Origin: Bacteroidales bacterium
Lineage (GTDB): Bacteria; Bacteroidota; Bacteroidia; Bacteroidales; P3
Length of the DNA stretch: 64,000 nucleotides
NCBI GenBank assembly: GCA_017477025.1
Contig: JAFUYA010000019.1
Coordinates: forward strand, 1-64,000
Direction of reading: 5' to 3'
Shown here: one piece after another, positions 45,651-55,285 of the stretch
Position numbering within the stretch: the first letter of the stretch is position 1
Layout: each line of letters opens with the position of its first letter
Notes under the pieces: model-generated
What the model was told of the DNA's origin: nothing
The model's input: the letters and a program-made list of their open reading frames with translations, nothing else
The model's database searches: none
Translations under genes and position numbers: made by a program

Positions 45651-47351
45651 TTACAATTCCAAATGTTTAAGGAACTCCGTACAATCTTCAAAAGTCTTGA
45701 ATGTGTGATCTTCCGGCACCGTTTCAGGAATCAATTTCATGGAAGTAAGCATATAAAGCGGTTGTGGTTGAATAATGGTCATCAGAACCATGATTCCCCT
45801 TGCCTGTAAATCCTTAATAGCCGTTTCCATTGCGTAAAGACCGCTCTGATCCATGAAATTAACTAAACGCATACGAATTATAGCGACTTTAACATTGTCG
45901 GGAATGTCGTGCATTACCTCTTGGAATCTGGTAATTGAGCCGAAAAAGATAGGACCGTTCAATCTTTGAATATAAATCTTATGTTTGATGTTTTCAGGAA
46001 TACCACCTTCGTCCTGCCACGGTGATTCTTTGTCAAAATTAGTCATCTCGGAAGAAGAATACGACCCTTCCACCAAATCACCCGCACGTTTCATAAACAA
46101 AACGCAAGCAATTACCATACCTATTCCCACAGCGGTCAATAGATCCACAAAAACCGTTACAACAAATACTACAATCAATACAACGGCATCCGCTCTCGGT
46201 ATTTTCAAAAGGTCTTTAAATCCCTTGAAGTCAATAATTCCCCAACCGACCGTAATAAGAATACCTGCCAATACCGACAACGGAACATATTTTACCAAAC
46301 TTCCGAGTCCCAACAGCACAGCCAATAAAAACAATGCATGAACCATACCGCTTATTTGACTCCTTCCGCCGCTTTTTACATTAACAACGGTTCGCATGGT
46401 AGCACCTGCACCGGGCAATCCGCAGAAAAGACTTGCTATTGCGTTACCTAACCCCTGCCCTATCAGTTCTTGATTTGAATTATGTTTGGTCTTGGTTATA
46501 TTATCTGCAACAACACTTGTCAAAAGGGTATCAATACTTCCCAATCCTGCCAAAGTAAGACCCGGAATTACTGAAGCTTTTATGATAGTCCCCCAATCCA
46601 ATCCCGTAAGAACAACATTTGATTTTGCAAAGAACGGCATCGGCAGCCCCGAAGGTATAGTTCCGATAGTCAATGATTCGTCTATTTTACACAATACGGC
46701 AATAACGGTCATAACTATTAATGCTACCAACGTGGAAGGTACTTTTTTCGTTATTTTCGGGAAAAATTGTATGATGACTACGGTTCCCAATCCTAAAAGT
46801 AATGCAGTCAATGAAAAACTCTCTTTTACCGCCGTAGGAAAGTTTAATATCAAATCAATCATTGAACCGCTTGCCTTTGCACCTGTTAAAGGATATAATT
46901 GTTGAAGGATGATTATTACACCGATTCCGCTCATAAATCCGCTCAATACAGGATAAGGAATATAGCGTACGTATTTCCCGATTTTTATTAAGCCGAAAAG
47001 AATTTGGAATACACCGCAGAAGATACCTGCAAGGGACATTGAAATCAAAACTGCAGAAATACTGCCATTGCTTGCCGTCCATGCTCCGCCCACAAGAGAA
47101 GCCGTTACAACGGTCATCGGACCTGTAGGACCTGAAATCTGAGAATGCGTCCCACCGAACAAAGATGCAAAAAATCCTAACATTGTTGCTCCCACTAATC
47201 CCGCTAATGCTCCCAACGATGCCGCCGAAGGATCGTTTATTCCGCTGAACGCCTGTATTCCGAACGCTAATGCCAACGGCAAAGCCACAATACCGGCAGT
47301 TATTCCGCCGAAAACATCGCCTTTGATGTTATCTGTCTGAATCCATTTCAT
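45651..47351 (-). CDS. SulP-family anion transporter with STAS domain
   Basis: 566 residues. About 11-14 hydrophobic segments with SulP landmarks: GGITAGIVALPLALAFGI near 15-32, SQISGPTGPMTVV near 72-84, and NQELIGQGLGNAIASLFCGL near 290. The C-terminal part (about 455-566) is a STAS domain with KVAIIRMRLVNFMDQSGLYA as the anti-sigma-antagonist-like core. Substrate could be sulfate, bicarbonate or another anion. Its promoter is at 47403-47433. Confidence 0.94.
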   Translation of the reverse strand: MKWIQTDNIKGDVFGGITAGIVALPLALAFGIQAFSGINDPSAASLGALAGLVGATMLGFFASLFGGTHSQISGPTGPMTVVTASLVGGAWTASNGSISAVLISMSLAGIFCGVFQILFGLIKIGKYVRYIPYPVLSGFMSGIGVIIILQQLYPLTGAKASGSMIDLILNFPTAVKESFSLTALLLGLGTVVIIQFFPKITKKVPSTLVALIVMTVIAVLCKIDESLTIGTIPSGLPMPFFAKSNVVLTGLDWGTIIKASVIPGLTLAGLGSIDTLLTSVVADNITKTKHNSNQELIGQGLGNAIASLFCGLPGAGATMRTVVNVKSGGRSQISGMVHALFLLAVLLGLGSLVKYVPLSVLAGILITVGWGIIDFKGFKDLLKIPRADAVVLIVVFVVTVFVDLLTAVGIGMVIACVLFMKRAGDLVEGSYSSSEMTNFDKESPWQDEGGIPENIKHKIYIQRLNGPIFFGSITRFQEVMHDIPDNVKVAIIRMRLVNFMDQSGLYAMETAIKDLQARGIMVLMTIIQPQPLYMLTSMKLIPETVPEDHTFKTFEDCTEFLKHLEL

Positions 47352-47402
47352 TATTATTGTTGTTTTTTTGTTAAGGAATATTACTTTTTTTGAAATAAGT
47401 TT

Positions 47403-47433
47403 GCAAAGTTACGAAAATATTATCTATCTGCAA
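47403..47433 (-). promoter_or_regulatory. Promoter of the SulP gene
   Basis: Minus-strand TAACTTTGC (47403-47411) with TTG at 47431-47433, spacing 19. Confidence 0.7.
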
Positions 47434-47989
47434 GTGATTTCTTCTAAATTTAATGCGAGTTCATATCAAGGAATCAAAACAAAGTCAGTTAATTAGAAAA
47501 TATTGCAGAATTGAATATTGAGTTCTTACCTTTCTCAAAAACAACAAACAGATAAGGTATAATGTGCATTGTGGTAATAAACCTGTTCAAACTTACAATT
47601 GTTCGCTAAAATATCGGGACTGTAATAATTTAACTATTCTCTTACATCAATCTCTCATTAAAATAATCCTGTTCGAGTATTATTCAGAACTGAAGATTGT
47701 TGTAATTTTGCAAAAGAAAAAGGATAATGCCGAAAATCCTGTAAAAAACAGGCGAATAACAAAACAACAACTTTGCTTATAAAAGTTATGACTCATCTGC
47801 ATTTCAACACAGGACAGAGAAATTCATTAAAACATTAAATTCGCCTCCCGTTAAGGATAATAAACGGTGATTATACGCAGATAATATCATTATTGTCGAT
47901 TGTTGAGTAATTATTATCAAGTTGTATTTGTTGCAGTTATTAATGTATGGGCAGATGTAATTAATAACATTATAAAAAGCATAAAAGTC
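47434..47989. other. Gene-free stretch upstream of a decayed gene
   Basis: No supported gene in about 555 bases. A + strand -7 match TAATTTTGC lies at 47703-47711 and a 9-bp inverted repeat GTTATTAAT (47936-47944) with ATTAATAAC (47960-47968) just before the pseudogene start. The 72-codon ORF at 47564 has no recognisable content. Confidence 0.5.
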
Positions 47990-48596
47990 ATGAAAAAGTA
48001 TTTTACCATTTTGTTAGCAGGTTTAAGTGTGAGTGGGAATATCTTCGCACAGAAAGATTATATCGGTAATACGATTTAAAGTGTTTTGTCCAATTCGGAG
48101 TTATATATCGGTATAAAACACTTAACCATAACGAAAATTTCACCTTCGCTAATGCGAAAGATATAACGGACGTAAGATTCCTTACCTTTAGGTACAGATA
48201 TAACATGTTCAATGAAACACTATGCCTTGCATTTGATTACGGAATTTGTATTAATCAGAGTAAGTTCCGCTCAAATTGTACAAAAGATATTTCCGTAGAA
48301 GTGAAACTATATAAATTCAAAAACGGAGGTCTTTTCCTTTGTGCTGATTATAAATTATCTGATGTGTCTTTTGCGTATAACGATGCAGGTATAAAATATA
48401 TTCCTTGTCAAACTTGCAAAATTTAGGTCATTATCTGAAGTATAAAAGCCACGGATTAAATATTGAAACAGGTTATACATTCGGATTGAACAAAAAACAA
48501 TGGCAGGATCTTTTGAAAGCACCTGCTTTACCGGAAGAAAAGGTAAATCAATTCTTTGTTAAAGTTTATCTAAGTATTCCATGCCAAAATAATTAA
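47990..48596 (+). pseudogene. Decayed exported/outer-membrane protein gene
   Basis: The ATG at 47990 starts a clear signal peptide (MKKYFTILLAGLSVSGNIFA followed by Q), but that frame stops about 90 bases on. The coding sense continues in a second frame (about 48080-48425: RYRYNMFNETLCLAFDYGIC, GGLFLCADYKLSD) and then a third (to the TAA ending at 48596: ETGYTFGLNKKQWQ). Aromatic/polar alternation fits a small outer-membrane barrel. At least two frameshifts are needed. A terminator follows at 48623. It may be a true pseudogene or reflect sequence errors. Confidence 0.7.
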
Positions 48597-48622
48597 AAGA
48601 AACTAAAATTTGTTTCAAATTT

Positions 48623-48654
48623 ATACGGAGTCAATACGTATCTTGACTCCGTAT
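48623..48654. terminator. Terminator after the decayed gene
   Basis: 12-bp inverted repeat ATACGGAGTCAA (48623-48634) with TTGACTCCGTAT (48643-48654), 8-base loop, then TTTATTACTA. Confidence 0.6.
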
Positions 48655-48976
48655 TTTATTACTATATTGTCTTTTATCCATTTATTATTTCCCTGTATGA
48701 CAACATTCATAGTAAATATAATGTATATGTTTTAATTATTCAACAATGTCTTTGTTAAACACAACAATACGGAAAGTTTCCTTTACAATCTTTTTCCGCT
48801 TAAAGAATTACATAATACTTACCTCTCCCCTGTTTTTCTTTATCAAACTCCCTTTGAAACGTATTTATTGTTGAAATATCGTTATCCATATACAAACATT
48901 AGTCCTTTTGGCATAAAAAACACAACTGCCTTTACAAAAAGTAGGCACAAAACAATGTTTTATCTGAAAAAAATAT

Positions 48977-48985
48977 TACTTTTGC
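48977..48985 (+). promoter_or_regulatory. -7 element of the TPR gene at 49018
   Basis: TACTTTTGC, 32 bases before the ATG at 49018. It supports that start over the in-frame upstream one at 48868. The 320 bases before it hold no gene. Confidence 0.5.
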
Positions 48986-49017
48986 CATTCAGTTTAGGAA
49001 TTAAAGCCAACGGTATT

Positions 49018-49836
49018 ATGAAAAAAATATTTGTTTTCTTGTTAGGTATCTGTTGTATATCCATGCTTAACGCACAGAATTTCAATGCGGAGTTTACTAA
49101 AGCTTTGAGAGATGATGACACTTTGCGACAACGACAGATTCTTACTTTGTGGGAAAACGGTAATGACAGAAGTGCAGAGTATTATATTGCCAATTTTAAT
49201 TATCACCTCACAAACTGTCTTGACATGACATCACGAAAATTGGATATTGAGAGGTTGGGAAAAAGTTTAGACGCTATAAATGAGGGTATTGCAAGATATT
49301 CTGACCGATTGGATATGCGTTGTGGCAAAATTTATGCATTGCATCAATTAGGAATGTGGGATGAGATGACAGAAGAAATTATCTCGTCAATAGATCATTC
49401 ATACATAATAGACAATAAGTGGATTTATCCGAACGAAAAAGCCGATAAAGAGTTTTTTCTTAATATCGTACGTCAATATCAAGCAGATTTAATGGATGAA
49501 ATAGATTTTGAGGAATATTCAATAGCAGATTCTTTACAAGTTCTTCGTATAAGAAGAATTTCCCAACAGGTTTTGAAATATTACCCTAATGATGTTGATG
49601 CGTTGAATAACGAAGGTGTAACTTATTTCTTTGAGAACGACTTCTCAAAAGCTTTGGAAACATTCCTAAAAGCTGAAAAAATTGATCCTGATAACGATAT
49701 CGTTCTATTTAATATTGCCAATATTTATCAGCAACAAGGAAATAAGACAACGGCAAAGGAATATTACGAAAGAATCATCAAGCGTTGCAATGATGATGCC
49801 AAAAAGAAAGCTTTGGAATTGATCAGAGAATTATAA
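49018..49836 (+). CDS. Exported TPR-domain protein
   Basis: 272 residues from the ATG at 49018. Signal peptide MKKIFVFLLGICCISMLNAQ, then a helical body with repeats; the clearest TPR units are at the end (NEGVTYFFENDFSKALETFL, DPDNDIVLFNIANIYQQQGN, KTTAKEYYERIIK). It should be periplasmic or outer-membrane-attached and act in protein interactions. Function not recognised. It faces the decayed gene on its left and the transporter gene convergently on its right, with a shared terminator. Confidence 0.75.
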   Translation: MKKIFVFLLGICCISMLNAQNFNAEFTKALRDDDTLRQRQILTLWENGNDRSAEYYIANFNYHLTNCLDMTSRKLDIERLGKSLDAINEGIARYSDRLDMRCGKIYALHQLGMWDEMTEEIISSIDHSYIIDNKWIYPNEKADKEFFLNIVRQYQADLMDEIDFEEYSIADSLQVLRIRRISQQVLKYYPNDVDALNNEGVTYFFENDFSKALETFLKAEKIDPDNDIVLFNIANIYQQQGNKTTAKEYYERIIKRCNDDAKKKALELIREL

Positions 49837-49865
49837 CAAAATAAGCATTTAAAATAAAGCACGGC

Positions 49866-49900
49866 AACATACGGTAATTAAATTTACCGTATGTTTTTTT
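49866..49900. terminator. Bidirectional terminator between TPR and transporter genes
   Basis: 12-bp inverted repeat AACATACGGTAA (49866-49877) with TTACCGTATGTT (49884-49895) and T run to 49900. The right arm overlaps the transporter stop codon at 49884. Confidence 0.75.
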
Positions 49901-50798
49901 GTGTTTTCTTATCGTGAAGATAGACTTGCAAAGAATTGATAAGATTTTGCCAAAGAGAATAGGCTGCAGAGAAAACAACGCTCAAAGGATTGGAAAGATA
50001 TGTATGAGCGAGCCACACACCCAAAGAAGTATTCTTTTGCGAAATGCCTTGTGCAACGGAAACGGATTGGTTGAGTTTTCTACCTAATAATTTGCCGATG
50101 GCAAATTGTAATAAAAAGACAATAAAAGAAGTAATGAACATAATGATGATGTCATGTGTGTATTGCTTGTCGGCATTGACGATTCTGTGTGTTGTGTTGG
50201 CGAAAATAATTATCAAAGATACAGACCAAAAAATTAGAGATACCCAATTGTATTCGGCAATTTTTAACGTCCATTTCGGTTTTAATCTTTTAAAGAAAAC
50301 GGCAACAATAAACGGTAAAACCAATAACGGTCCTACTTTTTTCAATATAGTTATTACAGATAACAGATAAGAAAAATCGTTTTGTGGTTCCACATACGAC
50401 AAAACAAGAGGTGCAAGCATTGAAATCATTATACTATCCAGTATGATATGAGTGATACTTATTTCTTTGTTGCCACCTAATAGTATGACGATGGCTGAAG
50501 ATGATGCGGCAGTAGGACACAATACGCAAAGAAGAACGCCTTTTGCAACAATATCGGAAAATAAGAATTTAGCAAGAAAGTAAGAAACGAAAATCAGTAC
50601 TACATGCAAAACCAACATTATAATATTTACTTTGGTAAATCGTAGCCTGCGAAAATCCAATGAGCAATAAGCGATAAAGAACATAATACTAACGGTGAAG
50701 ATAACAACGGTCATCAAATTATAGAACCAATTAAATCCGATGATGCCCGCCAACATAGCAATAGGAAGTATCAAACTTTTATGCTCCTTTAACCACAT
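49884..50798 (-). CDS. BASS-type (bile acid:sodium symporter-like) transporter
   Basis: 304 residues with about nine hydrophobic segments. CPTAASSSAIVILLGGNKEIS near 93-113 matches the region following the crossing helices in bile acid:Na+ symporter-like proteins. A second inverted repeat half contains AQGISQKNTSLGVWLA near 255. Substrates of bacterial members vary (organic anions, sterol-like acids, arsenite relatives). The start ATG is at 50798 and the gene lies 21 bases from the R-M methyltransferase end, same strand. Confidence 0.75.
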   Translation of the reverse strand: MWLKEHKSLILPIAMLAGIIGFNWFYNLMTVVIFTVSIMFFIAYCSLDFRRLRFTKVNIIMLVLHVVLIFVSYFLAKFLFSDIVAKGVLLCVLCPTAASSSAIVILLGGNKEISITHIILDSIMISMLAPLVLSYVEPQNDFSYLLSVITILKKVGPLLVLPFIVAVFFKRLKPKWTLKIAEYNWVSLIFWSVSLIIIFANTTHRIVNADKQYTHDIIIMFITSFIVFLLQFAIGKLLGRKLNQSVSVAQGISQKNTSLGVWLAHTYLSNPLSVVFSAAYSLWQNLINSLQVYLHDKKTQKNIR

Positions 50799-50818
50799 AA
50801 AAACTATTATTTGTTATG

Positions 50819-51625
50819 TTATACTATTTTTTCTAAAAATTGCAGTCTTATCTCTTTATCCTGAATCTGATTATATCTTAATTTACTTAATTCCAAAAAA
50901 GAATTTTCTTTTTCTATTCCCACATATCTTCTATTTAAAAGATTTGCCGCTATCCCCGTGGTCGCACTGCCTGAAAAGGGATCTAAAATCCAAGAATCCT
51001 CTTTCGTTGATGCTAAGATTATACGGGATAATAGTTTTAAGGGCTTTTGTGTCGGATGCTTGCCCCATGTTTTTTCCCATGTAGCAATTGCAGGCAATGT
51101 CCATATATCTTTCATTTGTTTTCCACCGTTTAACTCTTTCATTTTTTCATAATTGAAATAATGAGAAGTGTTTTTATTTTTTCTTGCCCAAATAATAAAC
51201 TCCGTAGAATAAGTAAAATAACGACAGGATATATTCGGGGGAGGATTTGTTTTCGCCCAAGTAACTACATTTAAGATCTTAAATTTCAATTCCGTTAAAA
51301 CATTAGCAACAGAAAAAATATTATGATACGTTCCACTAATCCAAATTGTGCCATTCTCCTGTAATTTCTCCCGACATAGAGAAATCCATTCTTGGTTAAA
51401 AGAATTTATATGTTCAATTGAGCCTCCTTTATCCCAATCACCTTTATTAACACTTGTAACATGCCCGTTTTGACAAGTAATTCCGTCATTTGAAAGAAAA
51501 TACGGAGGATCTGCAAAAATCATATCAAACTTAAAGTCAAAGTTTTTTAATAATTGCAAACTATCACCTTGTAATAAAGTGAAATTTCCGTCATTAGATT
51601 TGAAAAATGCTGGAATACTACTCAT
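50819..51625 (-). CDS. DNA N6-adenine methyltransferase, beta class
   Basis: 268 residues. The catalytic motif DPPY is at 39-42 (FDMIFADPPYFLSNDG) and the AdoMet-binding motif DPFSGSATTGIAANLLNRRY comes after it, near 218: the beta-class order. It overlaps the restriction gene by 8 bases and is third in a minus-strand cluster after an alpha-class (D12) methyltransferase and a nuclease. Two different methyltransferases with one nuclease is the plan of DpnII/MboI-type (GATC) systems, where the second enzyme protects single-stranded DNA. Recognition here is not shown. Confidence 0.9.
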   Translation of the reverse strand: MSSIPAFFKSNDGNFTLLQGDSLQLLKNFDFKFDMIFADPPYFLSNDGITCQNGHVTSVNKGDWDKGGSIEHINSFNQEWISLCREKLQENGTIWISGTYHNIFSVANVLTELKFKILNVVTWAKTNPPPNISCRYFTYSTEFIIWARKNKNTSHYFNYEKMKELNGGKQMKDIWTLPAIATWEKTWGKHPTQKPLKLLSRIILASTKEDSWILDPFSGSATTGIAANLLNRRYVGIEKENSFLELSKLRYNQIQDKEIRLQFLEKIV

Positions 51626-52145
51626 CTTGCGGTACAGGAAGACCTAATTCATACAAAGGAATATATTTAAAATAGTAACGACAACCTACACTTATGATGT
51701 AATCCAACACATCTTTATATTGTGTATCTTTGAACCAATCATCAAGAATATAAATATATTCAACTTTATAATTTAATTCAGAAAAAAGTTTCATATATTG
51801 CTTTTTCTTAAAATCACAAGTCTGAAGTTTTTCATCAACACTACCAGCAACCTGCTGATGCTTAACTTCAATAATAAAGACAGTATTATTGACAATCACA
51901 TATATGCAATCGTCAGGCAAAAGTTTCTTGGAAATATGTTTTTTCCAATCAACCTTCTCGGATTCTAAAAATTTATAAAGTTTATGTTTCTTAAATAAAC
52001 GAGCAACTAACTCTTTATTGTAATAAACATAAGTTTCTTTTACTTCATATCCATTTTGTCCGTTAAGGAATGTAGCCAAATCTACTTTTCCTTCGAAAAT
52101 AAGTCCTGTTTTTGTGTTTCCACCTCCGACACCGCCTGAAATCAT
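51618..52145 (-). CDS. PD-(D/E)XK restriction endonuclease-like protein
   Basis: 175 residues. The N-terminus SGGVGGGNTKTGLIFEGKVDL recalls Gly-rich starts of type II restriction enzymes. A nuclease-type core is visible: Pro77-Asp78-Asp79, then Glu93-x-Lys95 (FIIEVKHQQ) spaced as in PD-(D/E)XK folds, with further Lys/Gln downstream. It is much shorter than DpnII or MboI nucleases (over 270 residues). Placement between two methyltransferase genes with an 8-base overlap supports its role as the cutting enzyme. I did not recognise a named family. Confidence 0.65.
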   Translation of the reverse strand: MISGGVGGGNTKTGLIFEGKVDLATFLNGQNGYEVKETYVYYNKELVARLFKKHKLYKFLESEKVDWKKHISKKLLPDDCIYVIVNNTVFIIEVKHQQVAGSVDEKLQTCDFKKKQYMKLFSELNYKVEYIYILDDWFKDTQYKDVLDYIISVGCRYYFKYIPLYELGLPVPQDE

Positions 52146-52160
52146 AATCCGTGTTGTGTT

Positions 52161-53078
52161 TTATTTATATTTATACGATAAATTATTTACATTATTACTA
52201 ACCATAAGTTCGTTTAATGTTCCTCTGTTAGAAGCATTTGCACTTATCATACGTGTAGCTGATACTCTGTAAATTTGATATGAAGAATACAAATCGTCGA
52301 AGAATAGATTCTTTTGCTCATGTGAATTTACATCCGAATTACTTAGTATAAACACACTGCCTTTTTCGGAAATACTATCACAGAATTTACTTAAACGGAT
52401 CTGATCCTTGTCATCAAAACTTTCTTTTGAGTATGCCGTGAATGAAGATGTTAAACTAATAGGTTTATACGGAGGATCAAGATAATAAATTGTATCTTTC
52501 CCTGCATATTGTATTGTTTTTTCAAAATCTCCATCCGAAATTTCAACCTTTCTCAATATTTCATGACAGGCAAATATATTTTCTTTATCGCAAATTTTAG
52601 GATTAGCGTATTTACCGTGAGGGACATTAAATTGTCCTTTGCTATTGACACGATATAATCCATTAAAACAAGTTCTGTTCAGAAATATGAATAAAGCAGA
52701 ATTAAAAACTATGTCATTGTCTTTTGAGTTAAACCTATCTCTTTGTTGCAAAAAATAGTCTTTTCTATCATTTTCATTTTTTGAGATATAGTCTTGTTGT
52801 ATGGAATATAGTAAAGAAATCAATTCTTCAGGATTTTGTTTAATTGTCTTATAAACACCAATTAAGTCTTTATTAATATCATTGATAATAGCTCGTTTTA
52901 TATTCGGATATTTTTGTAAAAGCCAAAACAGAACAGCCCCTCCACCTATAAAAGGTTCAACATATGTAACTTTTTTTGATAAAGAAATCCAATCGGGTAA
53001 TAATTTCTCAACTTCATGCAATAACTGAGTTTTACCACCAGCCCATTTAACAAAGGGTTTTGCCTGTTGCATTTTCAT
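52161..53078 (-). CDS. D12-class DNA adenine methyltransferase (Dam-like)
   Basis: 305 residues. FVKWAGGKTQLL at residues 9-20 is the alpha-class AdoMet motif, FIGGGAVLFWLL near 43-54 follows, and DPPY is near 202 (IYYLDPPYKPISLTSSF). This group includes Dam, DpnM and EcoRV methyltransferases, most of which act at GATC or related sites. It starts 15 bases after the hisS stop and leads the R-M operon, so it may be expressed from the hisS promoter. No own -7 element seen. Confidence 0.93.
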   Translation of the reverse strand: MKMQQAKPFVKWAGGKTQLLHEVEKLLPDWISLSKKVTYVEPFIGGGAVLFWLLQKYPNIKRAIINDINKDLIGVYKTIKQNPEELISLLYSIQQDYISKNENDRKDYFLQQRDRFNSKDNDIVFNSALFIFLNRTCFNGLYRVNSKGQFNVPHGKYANPKICDKENIFACHEILRKVEISDGDFEKTIQYAGKDTIYYLDPPYKPISLTSSFTAYSKESFDDKDQIRLSKFCDSISEKGSVFILSNSDVNSHEQKNLFFDDLYSSYQIYRVSATRMISANASNRGTLNELMVSNNVNNLSYKYK

Positions 53079-53093
53079 AAACTATAAAACACC

Positions 53094-54461
53094 TTACTTT
53101 TTAAACCATTCAACTATTTCTTTTTGTTCAATAGTTTGTTGTTCGCCAGAAAGCATATTTTTGATTACAATTGTATTGTTTTGAAATTCCGTTTCGCCCA
53201 AAAGGCATACAAAAGGAATATTACGATTGTTAGCATACTTCATTTGTTTTTGCATCTTAGCTGAATCAGGATAGATTTCACAAGACATTCCTGCCAAACG
53301 AAGTTGTTTAGCCAATGAAAGACATCTCTCACTTTCTTTTTCGCCAAAGTTAATAAACAAAACATCGGTTGCCGTCTTTACTTCTTCTGGGAAAAGTCCT
53401 AACTCTTCCAAACAATCATAGATACGGTCGGCACCGAATGATATACCAACTCCGGAAACGTCCTTTAAACCAAATATTCCTGTCAAGTTATCGTAACGAC
53501 CTCCACCAGTAATACTGCCCATTGCGACATCGTTAGCCTTAACCTCCATAATAGCACCTGTATAATAGTTAAGACCGCGTGCAAGTGTAATATCAAATTC
53601 CACATTATTGATTTGAGCAATACGACACTTATCTAAAACAAATTGCAATTCTTCAATACCTTTTTTTCCTTGCTCATCGGTTGCAAGAAATTCAGATAAA
53701 AGTGTTATCTTTTCTTCATTTGTACCTTTGATTTGCAGAATAGGAGTAAGTTTTTCAATATCTTCGGTTGTAAATCCGTCATCTAATAATTCCTTTGTTA
53801 CACCTTCCAAACCTATTTTATCCAATTTGTCTATTGCAACGGTTATTTCTGTTATCTTGTCTTGATGTCCGATTACAGACGCTATTGCAGAAAGAATTTT
53901 TCTGTTATTCAGTTTAATTGTAACGTTAAGTTTTAAACGTGAAAAAACTTCGGATATTATTTCTATCAATTCTACTTCGTTTAATAATGAATTTGAGCCA
54001 ATTATGTCTGCATCACATTGATAAAATTCTCTGTATCTACCTTTCTGAGGTTTGTCTGCACGCCACACAGGTTGAATTTGGTAACGCTTAAACGGAAAGA
54101 CAATATCATTTTGGTGATTGACAACAAAACGAGCAAACGGAACGGTTAAATCATATCTCAATCCCTTTTCGCAGATCATAGATGCTGCTTTGTTGATATG
54201 CCCTTCGGTTATGGTATTTTCAAAAGAAGAAAATTTCTCTTGCCGTAAAAAAATACCTGAATCAAGAATTTTAAAAAGTAACTTGTCGCCTTCTTCACCA
54301 TACTTACCCATTAATGTGGATAAGTTTTCCATTGCGGGCGTTTCAATTTGCAAAAATCCGTGTGATTTATAAACAGAAATTATTGTATTAAAAATATAGT
54401 TGCGTTTTTGCATTTGTATGGGCAAAAAATCGCGTGTTCCTTTTACTGCTTTATATTCCAT
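53094..54461 (-). CDS. hisS: Histidyl-tRNA synthetase
   Basis: 455 residues. Class II synthetase motifs: KGTRDFLP near 7-13, motif 2 [20 protein letters not shown] near 135, histidine-specific [14 protein letters not shown] near 297 and motif 3 [11 protein letters not shown] near 335. The C-terminal anticodon-binding domain ([10 protein letters not shown] on) is complete. It attaches histidine to tRNA-His. Downstream R-M genes follow closely on the same strand. Confidence 0.97.
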   Translation of the reverse strand: MEYKAVKGTRDFLPIQMQKRNYIFNTIISVYKSHGFLQIETPAMENLSTLMGKYGEEGDKLLFKILDSGIFLRQEKFSSFENTITEGHINKAASMICEKGLRYDLTVPFARFVVNHQNDIVFPFKRYQIQPVWRADKPQKGRYREFYQCDADIIGSNSLLNEVELIEIISEVFSRLKLNVTIKLNNRKILSAIASVIGHQDKITEITVAIDKLDKIGLEGVTKELLDDGFTTEDIEKLTPILQIKGTNEEKITLLSEFLATDEQGKKGIEELQFVLDKCRIAQINNVEFDITLARGLNYYTGAIMEVKANDVAMGSITGGGRYDNLTGIFGLKDVSGVGISFGADRIYDCLEELGLFPEEVKTATDVLFINFGEKESERCLSLAKQLRLAGMSCEIYPDSAKMQKQMKYANNRNIPFVCLLGETEFQNNTIVIKNMLSGEQQTIEQKEIVEWFKK

Positions 54462-54527
54462 TTGTAACTATTATAGAAATTATTATATTAAAACCATAAG
54501 CATGCCAGTGCAAATAATCGTAGGCAC

Positions 54528-55229
54528 TTACCGACTCTTCTTTAAGTTTGCAATTGACAAAATTACTCCTAAGGCTACACCTAATAAGGCTGCAAATAAT
54601 ACTCTATATTGAGGAGGAAGTAAGAACGTTATAGTGTGAGCAGGATACCAGAAGAAAGGTATAGTTTTTTTGAAAACAAAGTTCCATTGTACGTCCCAAT
54701 TCAAATTTTTTATTATATTTCCGAAAGGAATAGGGGAGAAAAAGCCTTTTAATGTTCCGCCGGTGTTAAGAATGTGAGTATCCGTTACTTTATGCACTGT
54801 CATAAATACGGGAGCAAAGAAAGTATTCATAAATACGGACACGCAGAATGCGTATAATAAGTTGATTCCGAAACAATCCGTAACATTTGCAGGGTTAAGC
54901 CCTTTAAGTCCGCACACGTTTAAGAATGCGAAAACTCCCGAAGAGAATATCATCATCGCGATCGAAATACATGTTCCCAAAATTCCCCAAACCAAGAATC
55001 TCGGAAGAATGCCGAAACCTTGTTTATTATAAACTCCTTGTGAGATTCTAAGACCGATACATTCGCCCATAGTGGAAAGAATTCCGAATTTCAAGAATGC
55101 CATAACAAAACTTCTCCAATCCTTTGATGCACTCCAAGATAAAAACCATTCCTTAACGGGAGTAACAAACACAAATATTGCCACAAATACGACAACACCC
55201 GAAATAAAATATAAATCCTGCTTTTTCAT
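54528..55229 (-). CDS. Integral membrane protein, Mpv17/PMP22-like
   Basis: 233 residues with four or five hydrophobic segments and no signal peptide. The C-terminal part FKKTIPFFWYPAHTITFLLP followed by PQYRVLFAALLGVALGVILS resembles the conserved end of Mpv17/PMP22-family proteins. Such proteins are little studied in bacteria. The gene has its own promoter (55255-55285) and lies upstream of hisS by 66 bases. Family assignment is by eye and moderate. Confidence 0.55.
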   Translation of the reverse strand: MKKQDLYFISGVVVFVAIFVFVTPVKEWFLSWSASKDWRSFVMAFLKFGILSTMGECIGLRISQGVYNKQGFGILPRFLVWGILGTCISIAMMIFSSGVFAFLNVCGLKGLNPANVTDCFGINLLYAFCVSVFMNTFFAPVFMTVHKVTDTHILNTGGTLKGFFSPIPFGNIIKNLNWDVQWNFVFKKTIPFFWYPAHTITFLLPPQYRVLFAALLGVALGVILSIANLKKSR

Positions 55230-55254
55230 CTTTTTTTACTGGCTTTAACAATGT

Positions 55255-55285
55255 GCAAAATTACGAATTTATTTACTATCGGCAA
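55255..55285 (-). promoter_or_regulatory. Promoter of the Mpv17-like gene
   Basis: Minus-strand TAATTTTGC (55255-55263) with TTG at 55283-55285, spacing 19; the ATG is 26 bases downstream. Confidence 0.7.

Noticed and set aside
47564-47782. 72-codon ORF
   Set aside because: No promoter at its start and no recognisable content; the -7 match lies inside it.
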